NCBI GenBank assembly: GCA_015179045.1
Contig: WHUZ01000049.1
Coordinates: 124,001-188,000 of the forward strand
Length of the DNA stretch: 64,000 bases
Direction of reading: 5' to 3'
Source: Kalaharituber pfeilii
Lineage: Eukaryota; Ascomycota; Pezizomycetes; Pezizales; Pezizaceae
Within the stretch, counting starts at the first letter, position 1. Each line of letters opens with the position of its first letter. A program made the position numbers and the translations under genes. The notes below the pieces were generated by a model. It was not told where the DNA came from, made no database searches, and saw nothing but the letters and a program-made list of their open reading frames with translations. Below are positions 34,957 to 46,641 of this stretch, in pieces.

Positions 34957-35878
34957 CAGTTTTCCCTTGCTATACCGGATCTGTAAAATCTGGCCTTTTT
35001 CGTCCGGTATAGCAAGGTTCCGTTATCTCTTGGGTGGGCAAAACTTCGCTAAATTCGATGCACTAGTTTCACTGTGTGGCGTCAAGCCAAGAGGGTCTGT
35101 GTACTATCAAATTCCTGACCTCAAGCAATGGCCAGTACATATATCTTAGGCACGGGAACAGCGCATATCTATTCAATGTCTTTATATCTACTAGAACGTT
35201 CTCGAAGTTATTTATTACAGTACTTGAAAGGAAGGTCAAAGCACTTGTAGTGAGATATTAAATACTATTATAAATTTGTGCAATATGTCGTGTATCGCTT
35301 TGTCAGAACCAGTATTGTTTTTACTATTTCCACAGAATGGCAACAGCATAACTATTAGATCATGTAGTTAATCCTAGCAGTCAATATAATATGGGCTTAT
35401 ACAGTCTCATCAGCCTCGTAGTAGGCGAGTGCAATCCTACAAGTAAATGTGTTGTTGCAAATTTGATATGATTGATTGGCATGACAAGGACCAAAAGTAG
35501 TGAAACTAGTGCATCGAATTTAGCGAAGTTTTGCCCACCCAAGAGATAGAATAAAATGCTTGGCAAAACAGAATTAGGGATGGGCAGCAATTGGGAACAA
35601 CGACAGCCTAATTTTATTATGTAATGTTAAGTTTAGTAAGCATCTGAAGGTGAATGCAATGTGGGATAGCCAAGATTGGACGTATCGTGTTAGTGTATCC
35701 GGTATAGCAAATATTAGTTGTATGGAGACAGGGGGGTCGGTGCCTGGCAATTCCTGTCCGGTCCGGTATTCTTAGTGCGTCCGGTATAGCAAGAGAGTTT
35801 TGTATGGGAGCGGGATGTAGCAACCTGAGAGCATCCGGTATAGCAAGGTTTCCGGTCCGGTATAGCAAGGGAAAACTG
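34957..35878. mobile_element. Pogo-type non-autonomous element, 922 bp, TA target duplication
   Basis: Starts CAGTTTTCCCTTGCTATACC at 34957 and ends GGTATAGCAAGGGAAAACTG at 35878, a perfect terminal inverted repeat, with TA directly outside each end. Subterminal copies of the CCGGTATAGCAAGG motif recur at about 35005 and at 35695-35860. Inside is a perfect 50-bp inverted repeat, 35024-35073 against 35499-35548. No transposase frame is present. CAG...CTG ends with a TA duplication are the signature of the pogo/Fot1 branch of Tc1/mariner; mobilisation would need a transposase from elsewhere. Confidence 0.88.
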
Positions 35879-36132
35879 TATATGTAACATGGCTGACCTT
35901 CGATATGTAGGCACAATTTCACCTCTACATATCTGGTTACGAGACTACATAGTTAAAACCCATCCGCGCCTTCAGATTGGAACTTACCCCCACAACCTGG
36001 CAAATACCTACCCCATCATTTTTTAGGTTGCTGTGCAAACTGGTGTGACACCTGCTCCATACCAGCTTAAACTCAAAACACAAAGCACCATTTGACATCA
36101 CGTTGTTGTGGGTTAATGCAAGAGTATTGTGC

Positions 36133-36955
36133 TCATGACAGGCCATATCCTCTCATATTTCGCCCCATCTCCAGATCCATTCGCTTGATTTCTTCTTCCA
36201 TTTCCTCCCGTTTTCGCTCTAACTCTGCAATTTCCTCCTCTTCTCTTCTCAGCATTTCTTCTGTGACCTCTGTCGCTCCTTTCCCTCCCCTTGTATCATC
36301 TGTCATCTCCTCTTCGCTATAATTGCCCGCTTCATGCTGTCTATGTAATATATCCAGCTGAGCCTGCTGATTGCTAACTAACGTCTCAAGCGCAGAGATA
36401 GAGTTCGACAGTCGTATGAACCGTGAGCGAAGTTGTGACACACACTCCTCTGCTCCCGGGATGGGGCTGTATAAAATTCAGTAACACATATCTTGCTGCA
36501 GATAATGTAGCAATACTCACTAGTTATGTAGCAACTTCTCTGCGCCTTGTAACAATATCTCCACGTCCACCTCACCAGTGGCCACTCCACCAATGCCTCC
36601 ACCAATGCCTCCAGCTCCCCCTTTCCGAAGTTGCTCCACCATGTCCCTTCCTAGCATCGCTGCAACAGCGGTATTGCGCCTAGGCGCCCGCGCCGGACCA
36701 CTGGCCGGGCCTGAGGGCGCTGAGGGTACTGTGAAAAGAACTCGCTCATGCGACTCTGTATCCCGGATCAATGTAGTTATGTCTGTAGAACGAAGAATCG
36801 CCTAATTCGGGACAACTGTATCAGCTATGGCCGCCGGCCGGTGGGAGCAGGAAGCCCACATTGGTAAACATCTTCGGCGGGGGGAATGGCTGTGAGGCAA
36901 TGGAAGCTGAAGCTGCCATTATCTGCTCTAGGTGCGGTGATAATCGTGAGGACAT
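36133..36955 (-). CDS. spc34: DASH/Dam1 complex subunit Spc34
   Basis: Three exons, 36955-36860, 36801-36521 and 36466-36133, encode 236 aa. MSSRLSPHLEQIMAASASIA, the FPPPKMFTNAIL segment and STDITTLIRDTESHERVLF form the conserved Spc34 N-terminus. NTAVAAMLGRDMVEQLRKGG and VEILLQGAEKLLHNYPIPGA form the central region, followed by a long heptad-rich charged coil (LRREEEEIAELERKREEMEE). The first two introns interrupt these conserved blocks and restore them when removed. Spc34 is part of the ten-protein DASH ring that couples kinetochores to microtubule plus ends in fungi. It is divergent from rpn3 with 427 bp between the starts. Confidence 0.93.
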
Positions 36956-37382
36956 AGTTGCTGTTGCAGGCCTATCGAGAATTGTTGGTGTAGTGCGAAC
37001 TCTTCGAGTTTGTGCCTGGAGAACTAAGTGCAGAGAAGTACACTTCGGTTGGTGACACAGCTTGAGCGGTAGTGGGGCCCCACGCGTAAATCACAGCACC
37101 AGAGCCCTTGGCAATGGAGCTTGGCAATGGAACTTCGTAATGTCATGTTGTGATTTGACTGGGAGAGCGGAGCAACCTGAAGCGCTCCTGGCAGAGTACA
37201 ACGATCAGCAGCCCCACAAAACCCCACCACAGCAAGCAAAAAGCAATATCTCCTGACCCACATTTGTACAGGCAATTTACCACGATTGTATGCTTAACAC
37301 TGCTCAACATCAGTGCTCTTGTTGCTAACGCAGTTCCTTAGAACTAACTACACCCCACCTACCCCCTTCCCCCCTCAGCACG
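36956..37382. promoter_or_regulatory. Bidirectional spc34-rpn3 promoter
   Basis: The 427-bp gap between two divergent starts must serve both genes. It contains a C-rich tract just before the rpn3 ATG (37350-37380) and no ORF worth calling. Proteasome genes are often driven by Rpn4/PACE elements in yeasts; I do not see a clear GGTGGCAAA here. Confidence 0.55.
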
Positions 37383-39314
37383 ATGGTGGATAAAGGTTCT
37401 CTCAGATCCAACAAACGCTCGAATTCCACCTCCAAGGATAAGGATACCAAAGAAACTAGTTCTTCCTCCTCTTCCTCAAAGAAGTCAACCTCATCCCAGT
37501 CCGGCAAGCCTACAAGGAGCTCAAGCCGAAAGTCGAAGAAGGCAACACCTGAGGATGATGGTCGGCAAGATGTTGAGAATGGAATGGAGGATGTGGAGAT
37601 GAAGGATGATGCGCAGGCTCCCTCTGAGGTACTTCCTGTTAAGAGGGAAGTCCAGATACCACTAGGTGGCCCGAAGGATAACGATGGGGATGTTGAGATG
37701 GAAGTCGACGAGAAGGCACTTGGAGATGAAGAAAGGAAGGAGCCGACTGAAGACCCCGCAGTCTCAGTTACGAATGGTATATACTCTAGCTGGGGTTATA
37801 ATCCTATAAACACCCAAACTAATCGACTGCACTCTTTTCTCCAGAAATTAAACAGAACTTTGCCCTGCTGGAGCGAGGAGTGGCTAATTTCGATCCCCGA
37901 TTCTCCTTGAGGGTTCTACGATCCATCCCTTCCTTACGACGCCGACTTACTGCGGATATCTTGGCCAAGGTCATCTCAGAAACGTACCCGTCGGACCACC
38001 TATCCACGAAGTCGCTTCTGCCTCTTCTGACTGAAGATGTATCCAGTATGGATATTGAGGCTCCAAGTGGCGGAAACAGCTCTTCTGCCAGTGCAAATAT
38101 TCTGCCGGAAATTGACGTCTACCTCAATTTCTTAGTCCAAATCTACCTTCTTGACCAGAAATCAATAATAGCGGGGGCCAAGTTTTCGAAGGAGCTCGTG
38201 GTTAAGGTACATGTATTGAACCGCCGTACTCTGGACTCTCTTGCTGCAAAAGTCTACTTCTACTACTCCAGGTTTCACGAACTTCTTGGTAATTCGGCTC
38301 TGCTGGAAATCCGTGACCAGCTCTTTACCTCCCTAAGAACTGCAACTTTAAGGAAAGACATTGAAACCCAAGCCACAATTATTACCCTGCTTCTCAGAAA
38401 CTACATTGCAACTTCACACATCACACAAGCCGATTTGCTGGTTTCGAAAACAAAGTTCCCTGAGTCTGCCGCAAACAACCTCATTGCTCGATATCAATAC
38501 TACATTGGAAAAATCCGTGCTATACAACTTAACTACTCTGCTGCGCATGACGAGCTCAATGGCGCTACACGCAAAGCACCCCAGGTCCCGCAGGCAGCAG
38601 GATTTATCCAGGCTGCACATAAGCTCAAGATTGTTGTAGAGTTGCTTATGGGCGATATTCCAGATCGGGCGCTTTTCCGCCAGCCCATGCTCGAGAAACC
38701 ACTAACACCCTATTTTGACCTTGTCCGTGCCGTGCGTGTGGGAGAGCTAGACGCGTTCTTTGAAGTGCTGAAACTCCATGAAGAGAAATTTAAGAAGGAT
38801 GGTACCTACACTTTGGTTTTGCGTCTCAGGCAAAATGTGATCAAGACTGGCATCAGAACAATGTCTCTGTCTTACTCCAAAATTTCGTTGAAGGAGATCT
38901 GTATAAGATTGAACCTCGACAGTGAGGAATCGGCAGAATATATTGTGTCTAAGGCGATCAGGGATGGGGTCATTGAAGCTACTATCAATCACGAGAAGGG
39001 TTACATGCAGTCGAAGGAGCTTATGGATGTCTACGCCACCCAGGAACCACAAGAGGCTTTCCATGACAGGATTATGGCCTGTATGGGTTTACACAATGAG
39101 AGTGTGAAGGTAAGTTTATTATCCCAAACACAATTTATGCAAATTGGTCAATTGACGCTTTTCGCAATAGGCTATGCGCTTCCCGATGAACCAGCATAGA
39201 TTGGAACTTAAGAACGCCCAGGAAGCTAGGGAACGGGAACGGGAGCTGGCCAAAGAAATCCAAGAGGGAGATATCGATGAGGACGATGCTGGTGGAGACT
39301 TTGAAGGAATGTAA
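37383..39314 (+). CDS. rpn3: 26S proteasome regulatory subunit Rpn3 (PSMD3/S3)
   Basis: Three exons, 37383-37776, 37845-39109 and 39171-39314, encode 600 aa. The first 130 residues are Ser/Lys-rich then acidic (fungal extension). From EIKQNFALLERGVANFDPRF the sequence is a TPR-like helical solenoid: LRSIPSLRRRLTADILAKVI, SKELVVKVHVLNRRTLDSLA, YFYYSRFHELLG, LLRNYIATSHITQADLLVSK. A PCI winged helix follows near residues 400-520 (RTMSLSYSKISLKEICIRLN, EYIVSKAIRDGVIEATINHE). The end AMRFPMNQHRLELKNAQEAR plus an acidic tail matches Rpn3. It is a non-ATPase subunit of the proteasome lid scaffold. All junctions are in frame; the last intron carries an in-frame stop if retained. Confidence 0.97.
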
Positions 39315-41113
39315 AATAGTATATTTCCCGTATTTCTTGCTTTGAACGTTGGCTCAACAGGGCGGAAGTAGGCCATCGATAAAGCCATACGGAGTGATGT
39401 GGAAGAGATGGATTCTAACCAGAATAGTCGAGTTCTATGGTATATCACTGGTTACGAGGACATGTTGTAGATTCATGAGCTTAAGGAATCCGGAGGTGGG
39501 ATAAAAAGATGGACTTGCTCTGGGTAGTGAATCGCGTTTGGATGGGGCGAGTGGTAGTGGGTTTCTCGATACAGCTCTGATTACTGTTTTTTTTTTTTTA
39601 CACACACACACATATATTACGAGATAAAGCATTGACTCCAACTTGACAAAGAATAAAACGGTAGAGTAACGGAAATGCACCATGGAACGGAATGATTGTA
39701 GCTGCAGAATCCCTCCGCTCGATGTAGCAAAGTGCTGCGATGGCTGCACCGCGTTTTGGAAGCGCTTACTTAATGTCCTTCTAGACCTTTCTCTTGCCTT
39801 CGCTGTACAGTACTTTGCCTCGCCAACACAGAGAAGCAACGTTAAGAAAACGTATCAAACGCAACTGTTGTCAAAAGCTCAAGTTTGCGTCTATAACTGG
39901 TACAGCCAGCAACAAACCTAGTGACCCACTCAGAAGAACTTTACGCCTTGGAAACCCACTAATATCATAGAAACCTCAACCTAACTCATTCCTAACCCCT
40001 CAATCCCTTTCAACCTGAAAAAAGAAGCCACGTCTAAACTTCTTCTAGCATTACAAAGCTTCATCATCAAACATATGAAAAAACAAACGGGCTAAAGTAA
40101 TCCAAAAAAAATACCCTAAAAGCAGCCGCAAATTAGGAAGACGACGGAGCGGAGGCTGATAGCACTATAGCACTGCATTTACAAAAGTGGGCAATGAGAC
40201 CTGCCGGGACGATTCAGGTCTGAAAGCAGAAAAGCAGAAAGGGCGTCAAGTGAAAGTACAGTCCAGATTCCGCCATTGCTTTCAAGACCTTTGCAAGGGT
40301 CCGCAGCTAGGTCAACTTTTTGTAAAGATTTGTCAGGACGACCACTTCATGAAGTCATACTGAAGCCTGCGTACGAGATATGATGCTACCAAGCCAGTTG
40401 CTAAGGTCTACAAGCCACTGAGAAACCACAAATTACATAGAAGGTTAGCCACAACAATCTCCGAGCAGCCGCAAAGTACTAAAGTTATGATCTACCTACA
40501 TCTTGAGAACAAGTGTCTTTCTTGCTTCATTTGTGAGTATTCATGAACAGCTCTGTAAAATGGAGAAACGGCTGAAGTCATATTAGCTCTGAGCACATAA
40601 CACTTGCAGTATGGAGTATTGTCATGTGTTTGGAAGTGCTAGATAGGCCAGTAAAAGAATGTTCGTCGACTCAAGACCCTCACAGGTACATCACCATTAG
40701 ATGCAGGAAAAGGAAAATAACAGAAGCCAATCATGAATTGAAGAAAGCCTTAAAACACTACGCCCGTCTCCACCCTTCCCATCAAACCGTCATAACCGTA
40801 ACTGTCGCTGGACAGTCACCGGCACAAAAATTTAAACAAGGACACTGAATGCCATCCGTTCCATAAAAAGAAAAAAGCCGGGCCCTGATAAAAGACACGC
40901 ACAAAAGAGATTATCCGAACAGGGCTCAAAAGCTGATCCTAAAGAGCAAATGGGCAGGAGAATGATTGAGAGGGGTTTCCACTCATATGGATTTCTCTCA
41001 CATTACCCCAGGGTACCGTATTCGCCGACCAAACACTTTTGCAAAACCAAGAAAAAAAAAAAAAAAAAAGTCCTACCAAGCCAGCCGGAAAAAAAAAAGT
41101 GACGGGCAGAAGG
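39315..41113. other. 1.8-kb spacer between convergent rpn3 and ubc4
   Basis: Contains both 3' UTRs, a T run and CA run at 39588-39612, and A-rich tracts at 41049-41070 and 41089-41098. The frame 40624-40848 (+) is short and unrecognised. No mobile-element ends are seen. Confidence 0.5.
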
Positions 41114-41878
<765 letters not shown>

Positions 41879-42853
41879 TATGTGTATGCGGTGATGCGAA
41901 GAAACTGATGGGAGGGGAAGATAGTTCAAGTCAGTAAGTGGGGTTGATTTCAGCAAAGGCAAATGACGATAATTCAGTAGCAGCGATATGAGAAAACGAT
42001 GGAAATGAAGCTAGAAGAGAGTCTCTCTCACCTTATAAATATATGCTAGGCGAGGTCTATAAGAGCAGAAGGGATGCAGAGTTCTATGATAGGGAGTGCT
42101 GAGACTTGTACTTCGGGGGGGGGGGGGTCGAGAAGAGAAAGAAAGAAGGAGAAGGAAGACGAGAGAGGGGAAAAGCTGGGTCGGTCCTGGCCACCGCCCT
42201 AGCGGCGAGAATGTGCTGGTATCTTTTCGGCTTGGCACGACTCTGGGGTGCTCGCAGCTACGCTGCTCACCGCCGCACATCTTTGTCAAGCAAGTACACG
42301 AGGCGCTTGTCCATGCTAGACAGACGAGGACCTGGGCAGCTACAGTACAGCTTGAGCACCGGCTGGCACAGCACTGGCCCCGTTGTCGTGTGCCCCCGGA
42401 GCCAGCCGCAACAAACAGCTGCGATCTTGGCCACCGGCCTCCCAAGTGCAGCATGCACCCTGCTGTGTGGTTATGTGCATGCACAGGTAGGTATAACAGG
42501 GTGCTAAATATAAAATCGGTAAATACATATCTAGTAACCGCTGGTAGTAGCATAACATCCTACTTCAAGTCTGCCCATAAGTTAAGTACCCGTATGTCAT
42601 GGTCCCAGTCCTAGTCAAGCATCCGCTTCACTCCTATGTAAGGCATTGCGGAGCGTTAACACAATGCAGGTTACCTGGTGCGACGTACCTACATAAGTAT
42701 CATACTTTTGTTGCTTCTGTTGACCAAGCCCTGTACTAGCCAGTTTCAGAAGTATTTGGACGCCTGACTAATCCATATTATGCGCTACATCTGCCCTCGT
42801 GCCCGAACTGTGTGTGGAGCCAAAACCCCACGTGCGCGAAATACTTTGGGCGA
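41879..42853. other. ubc4 upstream region and TIR fragment
   Basis: ubc4 promoter, a G run at 42115-42127, then GC-rich sequence with overlapping ORFs on both strands (42011-42614) that do not resemble a protein family. At 42740-42785 a single end of the CTAGCCAGTTTCARAAGTAT family is present without a visible partner. Confidence 0.5.
42740..42785 (+). mobile_element. Solo terminus of the CAGTTTC...GTATT family
   Basis: CAGTTTCAGAAGTATTTGGA followed by a CTAATCCATATTATGCGC-like stretch matches 48043-48087 and the hairpin at 49845-49922. Only one end is visible, so this is a truncated copy. Confidence 0.55.
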
Positions 42854-44249
42854 TTAGCAAATCTCTTGGACTCTCGTGATAGCTCTCCCGAGTATCAAAC
42901 CTGAGCAGTTATTCCTCGGGTAACCTTTCGAAATCTGATTTGCAAAACAATGTAATGGAACCTGGTACGTACTCTGGATATCACTTACTTGTGTTGCAAA
43001 GAGGTTTGTGAGTCCATATTCGTCTGATATGGCGTTGCCACCAAACACATCTTGTAGTCTATTTCGGCACGCTTACAGACCAATATCCCTCTCGAATGAT
43101 GGAAGTTACAGGAAGTGCTAGTGCTCTGTCACAAGTCTGTCGCTTGATCGTTGATATCATCTCCGGAATCGCCAATCCCTTGTGTTTGAGCCTCCCGATC
43201 TGGATGCAGCTGTAACATAAGACAGGTATCAAGTGTATCAAATCAGCTTCCCTTTAATAACCTGTGAACACAAAGACTAATACGCACGCCAAGCCATGCC
43301 TTTTCCGCGTCGGCTAATATCTTGCCAATGTGGATTGCCATTGAATTGTGTCCTTTCCAAAGCATAAGTTCTTGTCCAGTCAACAAAGTCACCACCATGG
43401 TTCCCAATGCAATTCCATATCTAGCATTGTTCAGACAGCCAATAGCACCCTTCAACTCTTCCACCGTCTGGAACTGTTCTCCTTCGGGCCCTCAAAAATC
43501 ATCCATATTATTCCAGTGATGGAGGCGCGCATGCCAGTCTTATTTAATATTTGATAGCTCTAGTTGATAGCTCCAGGTGATATCCAAGGCCACCAGTTCC
43601 TCACTACACGAGGAAACCACAAATTTTTCCGTCGAGTTTGGCCTGTACCCTGAGCAACATCCACTGAATCTGGTTAGTTGTTTGTGTTATAACAATATCT
43701 GAAACAGAGGCATCCTGCCAATGGGAGAATTCGTTATCCATGTTTTAGAACCGGACAGCAATAGACCCTTTCATTTGTGGGGATGCATCCTGACAACCGT
43801 TTCCATTTTATACGCATCACATCAGTAATTTGGAGCTGTGAGGAGTATACCTGAGCCTTCAAATTCCTGGGTCAGAACCAAGATATGCTGTATGTTTTCA
43901 GTTAGAGAAGTATTTCCTTACGGAGGGGAGCAAAACTGCCTATGCTCGGTCGAAAAAACAACCAAAAAATCACATTCTAGGCAAGAATTGCTCCTTTTGT
44001 TCCTGTGTACCAAACTCCGCGATACCTTCCATAACCAATGCACTTTGGACACTCATTCACCTCAGTAACCACTATGAACTCTCTAGTGATTAACTAGAGT
44101 GAACACAACCCTCAGTGGGAAAATTCACATTTGTATAGCAGCATTTCCTACTCTAGGGCAGCCATAGCCTGTGATAATGGGGCCTAGGAGGCTCGGCTCT
44201 CCCATCTCTTGCAGGATATGCTTGTCGTAATTCCCATCCCTATAGGCTT
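42854..44249 (-). pseudogene. Glutaryl-CoA dehydrogenase-like acyl-CoA dehydrogenase pseudogene
   Basis: Ordered fragments of a GCDH-type flavoprotein read down the minus strand in changing frames: ILQEMGEPSLLGPIITGYGC (about 44200), ALVMEGIAEFGTQEQKEQFL (about 44035), LLLSGSKTWITNSPIGRMP (about 43750), VEELKGAIGCLNNARYGIAL (about 43440), GHNSMAIHIGKILADAEKAW, IPEMISTIKRQTCDRALA (about 43150), MFGGNAISDEYGLTNLFATQ (about 43040) and LILGRAITRVQEIC at the end. In-frame stops follow NAAIQM, FLPRM and MHPHK, and frameshifts separate other blocks. An intron with its AG still present precedes the 44249 boundary. The mitochondrial N-terminus is not found. GCDH degrades glutaryl-CoA from lysine and tryptophan; this copy cannot encode the enzyme. 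Confidence 0.9.
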
Positions 44250-45540
44250 CTATATTCGACTGTCAGTAGTGGAAGTGTAGCGGTAATCTTTGTGAACAGC
44301 TCAATACTCAAGAAAGCACATGTATATTCAATCATCAATTGACGGACTAGCGACTAACAAAACATTGGGCTCTCGAATGAACAATCAAACTGATGGATAT
44401 TAAAATAGGCATCATATTTGCAAGCACGGATGGTCATAAACGCAAAACACCTCATTAAAAACAAACTAAGAATAAAAGTAAGAATAATAAGCAGTAATTA
44501 AAACAGATTACCCTTGCTCCACTAGAGTTTAACCATATGGAATCGGAGCATTACGGACCATCTTTCAAAAAGATGCTGGACAAACTTCCTTCCCAAGCTC
44601 AACGTGAGAATCGAAGTGGGGCCCTCAATTCTATACCTCTCCATGGCCAGCCACAGCAACACCCCGCCCCTCTCCCCCTAACACACACAGTCTTTCAATT
44701 GCGCTCCCTTCATCGGCCGCAACAGTCAGCGGCCCTTCAGAACCTTCAGCGACCTCTTCAGCAGCCCTGCCAGTAGCTTCTCCACCCTCCCGAAAGCAGC
44801 CGCTATATAGCTCAGCCAGCAGCCTCTCCACAGTCCCTCCGCCGCTACACTCCTTTGTAGGTCCACTATTCCCATGTGCTTTTTCATTGTTTTCATTTGT
44901 CTGTTATTTGCGTCTTACACCTATATTCAATTGGTGGGTACACCCTGCCATGGCATCGTGCTACAAGCGAGGTTAACTTGATGGAGGGAGAGGGGGAGGG
45001 GGAAATTGTGGGTATATGGGGAGTATGGTATAATGGGGCTTTGGGTACACATGGGCTGCGGCTCTATTGGGGCTGCAGACGGACCAGGTTTCTAAAATTA
45101 TCATATGTTCGGCAGAGGAAGCCTGACTGAGTTGGGCATGAATTCCAAAGCGAGAGGGGATGTAGCTCTTGAAAATGAGCAAATAACTTGTGGATATATG
45201 GGAATTGTGAGTGCACCGGGTTGTGGGTACAAGCGGGTTCTGTGAGGAAAGTGAGCTTGCTCATGCTAATGATTTTATTTGGGCAATATTCTGTACTGGT
45301 GCCGTATCATGGTTTTGCTGAGTGATGGCAGTATTGTTTCAGGATCAGAAATGAGAGCTCAGGGACGGAGGTGAGAGATACGGATTGTGAGGAAGCACCG
45401 AAGGTGGCCTGTGCGAGCGGTAGAAAGAAAGGAAGAGTTTTCTACATGAGTGTTTGCTTGTCTGATAACCTAGAAATCCTGAGGAGTTGCGTCGTATTAT
45501 CAGTGTTAGTAGCGATGGAAGTTAGCTGGTTGCTATGGAA
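44250..45540. other. Spacer with one weak ORF
   Basis: No gene recognised. 44537-44776 (+) has an ATG frame of 79 aa starting MESEHYGPSFKKMLDKLPSQ that turns Gln/Pro-rich; it may be a relic first exon. 44990-45110 is G-rich. Antisense frames are shadows. Confidence 0.4.
44537..44776 (+). CDS. Weak hypothetical ORF, 79 aa
   Basis: Begins MESEHYGPSFKKMLDKLPSQ, helical and charged for 25 residues, then a Gln/Pro-rich stretch to the stop. There is no family match and no splice-supported extension that I can find. Listed because its start region is more protein-like than its surroundings. Confidence 0.15.
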   Translation: MESEHYGPSFKKMLDKLPSQAQRENRSGALNSIPLHGQPQQHPAPLPLTHTVFQLRSLHRPQQSAALQNLQRPLQQPCQ

Positions 45541-45799
45541 GGTACAATAGTGTGCAAGGCGACACCGCTGAATTCTACTCGTACGCCAAATTCTACTTGA
45601 ATTACCCTCAACTATAACCCCGGGTGTCTAAACTACCCTCAACTTCGAGACTACCCTAAACTGCATTTATGCCACTGAATTCAACTCGCACGTGTAATTC
45701 ACTATCAACTGCGGCGTTTGAGAAGAGCACCTTATACAAATCTGCCTGTGAAACTGTCAATTGCAATGGCCAGGCCCCAGTTTTCAAGTCATAACTTCG

Positions 45800-46090
45800 A
45801 GTTGAGGCGGGTAGGTGGCAAAAGATGCAGAGAGAAGTTCGGATATGTGAGTGGGGTATGGCTGTCGAGACAAAATGGCATACAATAATGGAGTGTGGAA
45901 GGTGGGAAGATTGGAGAGAGGTACTATTGCAGCTATTGAGGGGTGTGGTGAAAAGTGATACGGTTAGCCCACTACAGGTGTTTGCAATGATTGTTGATCC
46001 AGAAGAAAAGTATAAGGAAGTAGTTGGGACATTTGTATTCAATTAAGGAAGAGATGGCATGGGAAAGGTTATGTGAAGATGGTGTGGTAC
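45800..46090 (+). mobile_element. Probable LINE-type retrotransposon C-terminal relic
   Basis: In one frame from about 45808 the + strand reads a block like C-x-W-G-x-x-V-E-T-x-W-H-x-I-x-E-C-x-R-W-x-x-W-R (RICEWGMAVETKWHTIMECG). This resembles the zinc-knuckle/RNase H-proximal C-terminal pattern of fungal non-LTR polyproteins. It continues to VDPEEKYKEVVGTFVFN and a stop at 46046. Flanks at 45600-45660 and 46285 repeat TACCCTCAAC. Strongly truncated, with no reverse transcriptase domain left. Assignment is by pattern only. Confidence 0.4.
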
Positions 46091-46641
46091 GAAGAATAAG
46101 GATGCTAGAGAAAGTATAGGGGGACTACTATGGGGGAGATGGAGTTGAAGGAAAATCTATGTAGGTGAAGCGATACTGGAGTTCATGTATAATAGTGGCA
46201 ATAATATACCTGGCAGGGCTGTAAAGCTCAAATGTCAGGGAAAAAAAGGAAAGAAAAGCATTCCCCACTGCGAAATTCTACACGCTGTGCAATTACCCTC
46301 AACAGCCTCCCAACCGCGCGCATACTCTGATTAGAAAGCTGCTTGGCTCAATGAAGCAATAAAATAGCTGATGACGTGCAGGTCACCTGATTTGAGCCTT
46401 CTCCCTAATAACTCATCTCTGTACTCGAGTACTCTACATAACATTACTCAGCAATGCTGTGTGATACTATCGTCACGTGGGTCACCGCAAAAATATGACC
46501 AGGCATCACTTGTCCGTCACCTGAAGTTCCTAGGTCTGAATCGCTAATTAACGCTGTTTAAGTACTCTGGAGCATCAGTGCTCACCACAACAACTAGCGA
46601 AAAACACAGCGACATAAACGACGACGACAACTCATGCTATC

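Noticed and set aside
42011..42614. Long ORFs on both strands
   Set aside because: GC-rich spacer after a G run; no motif, both strands open.
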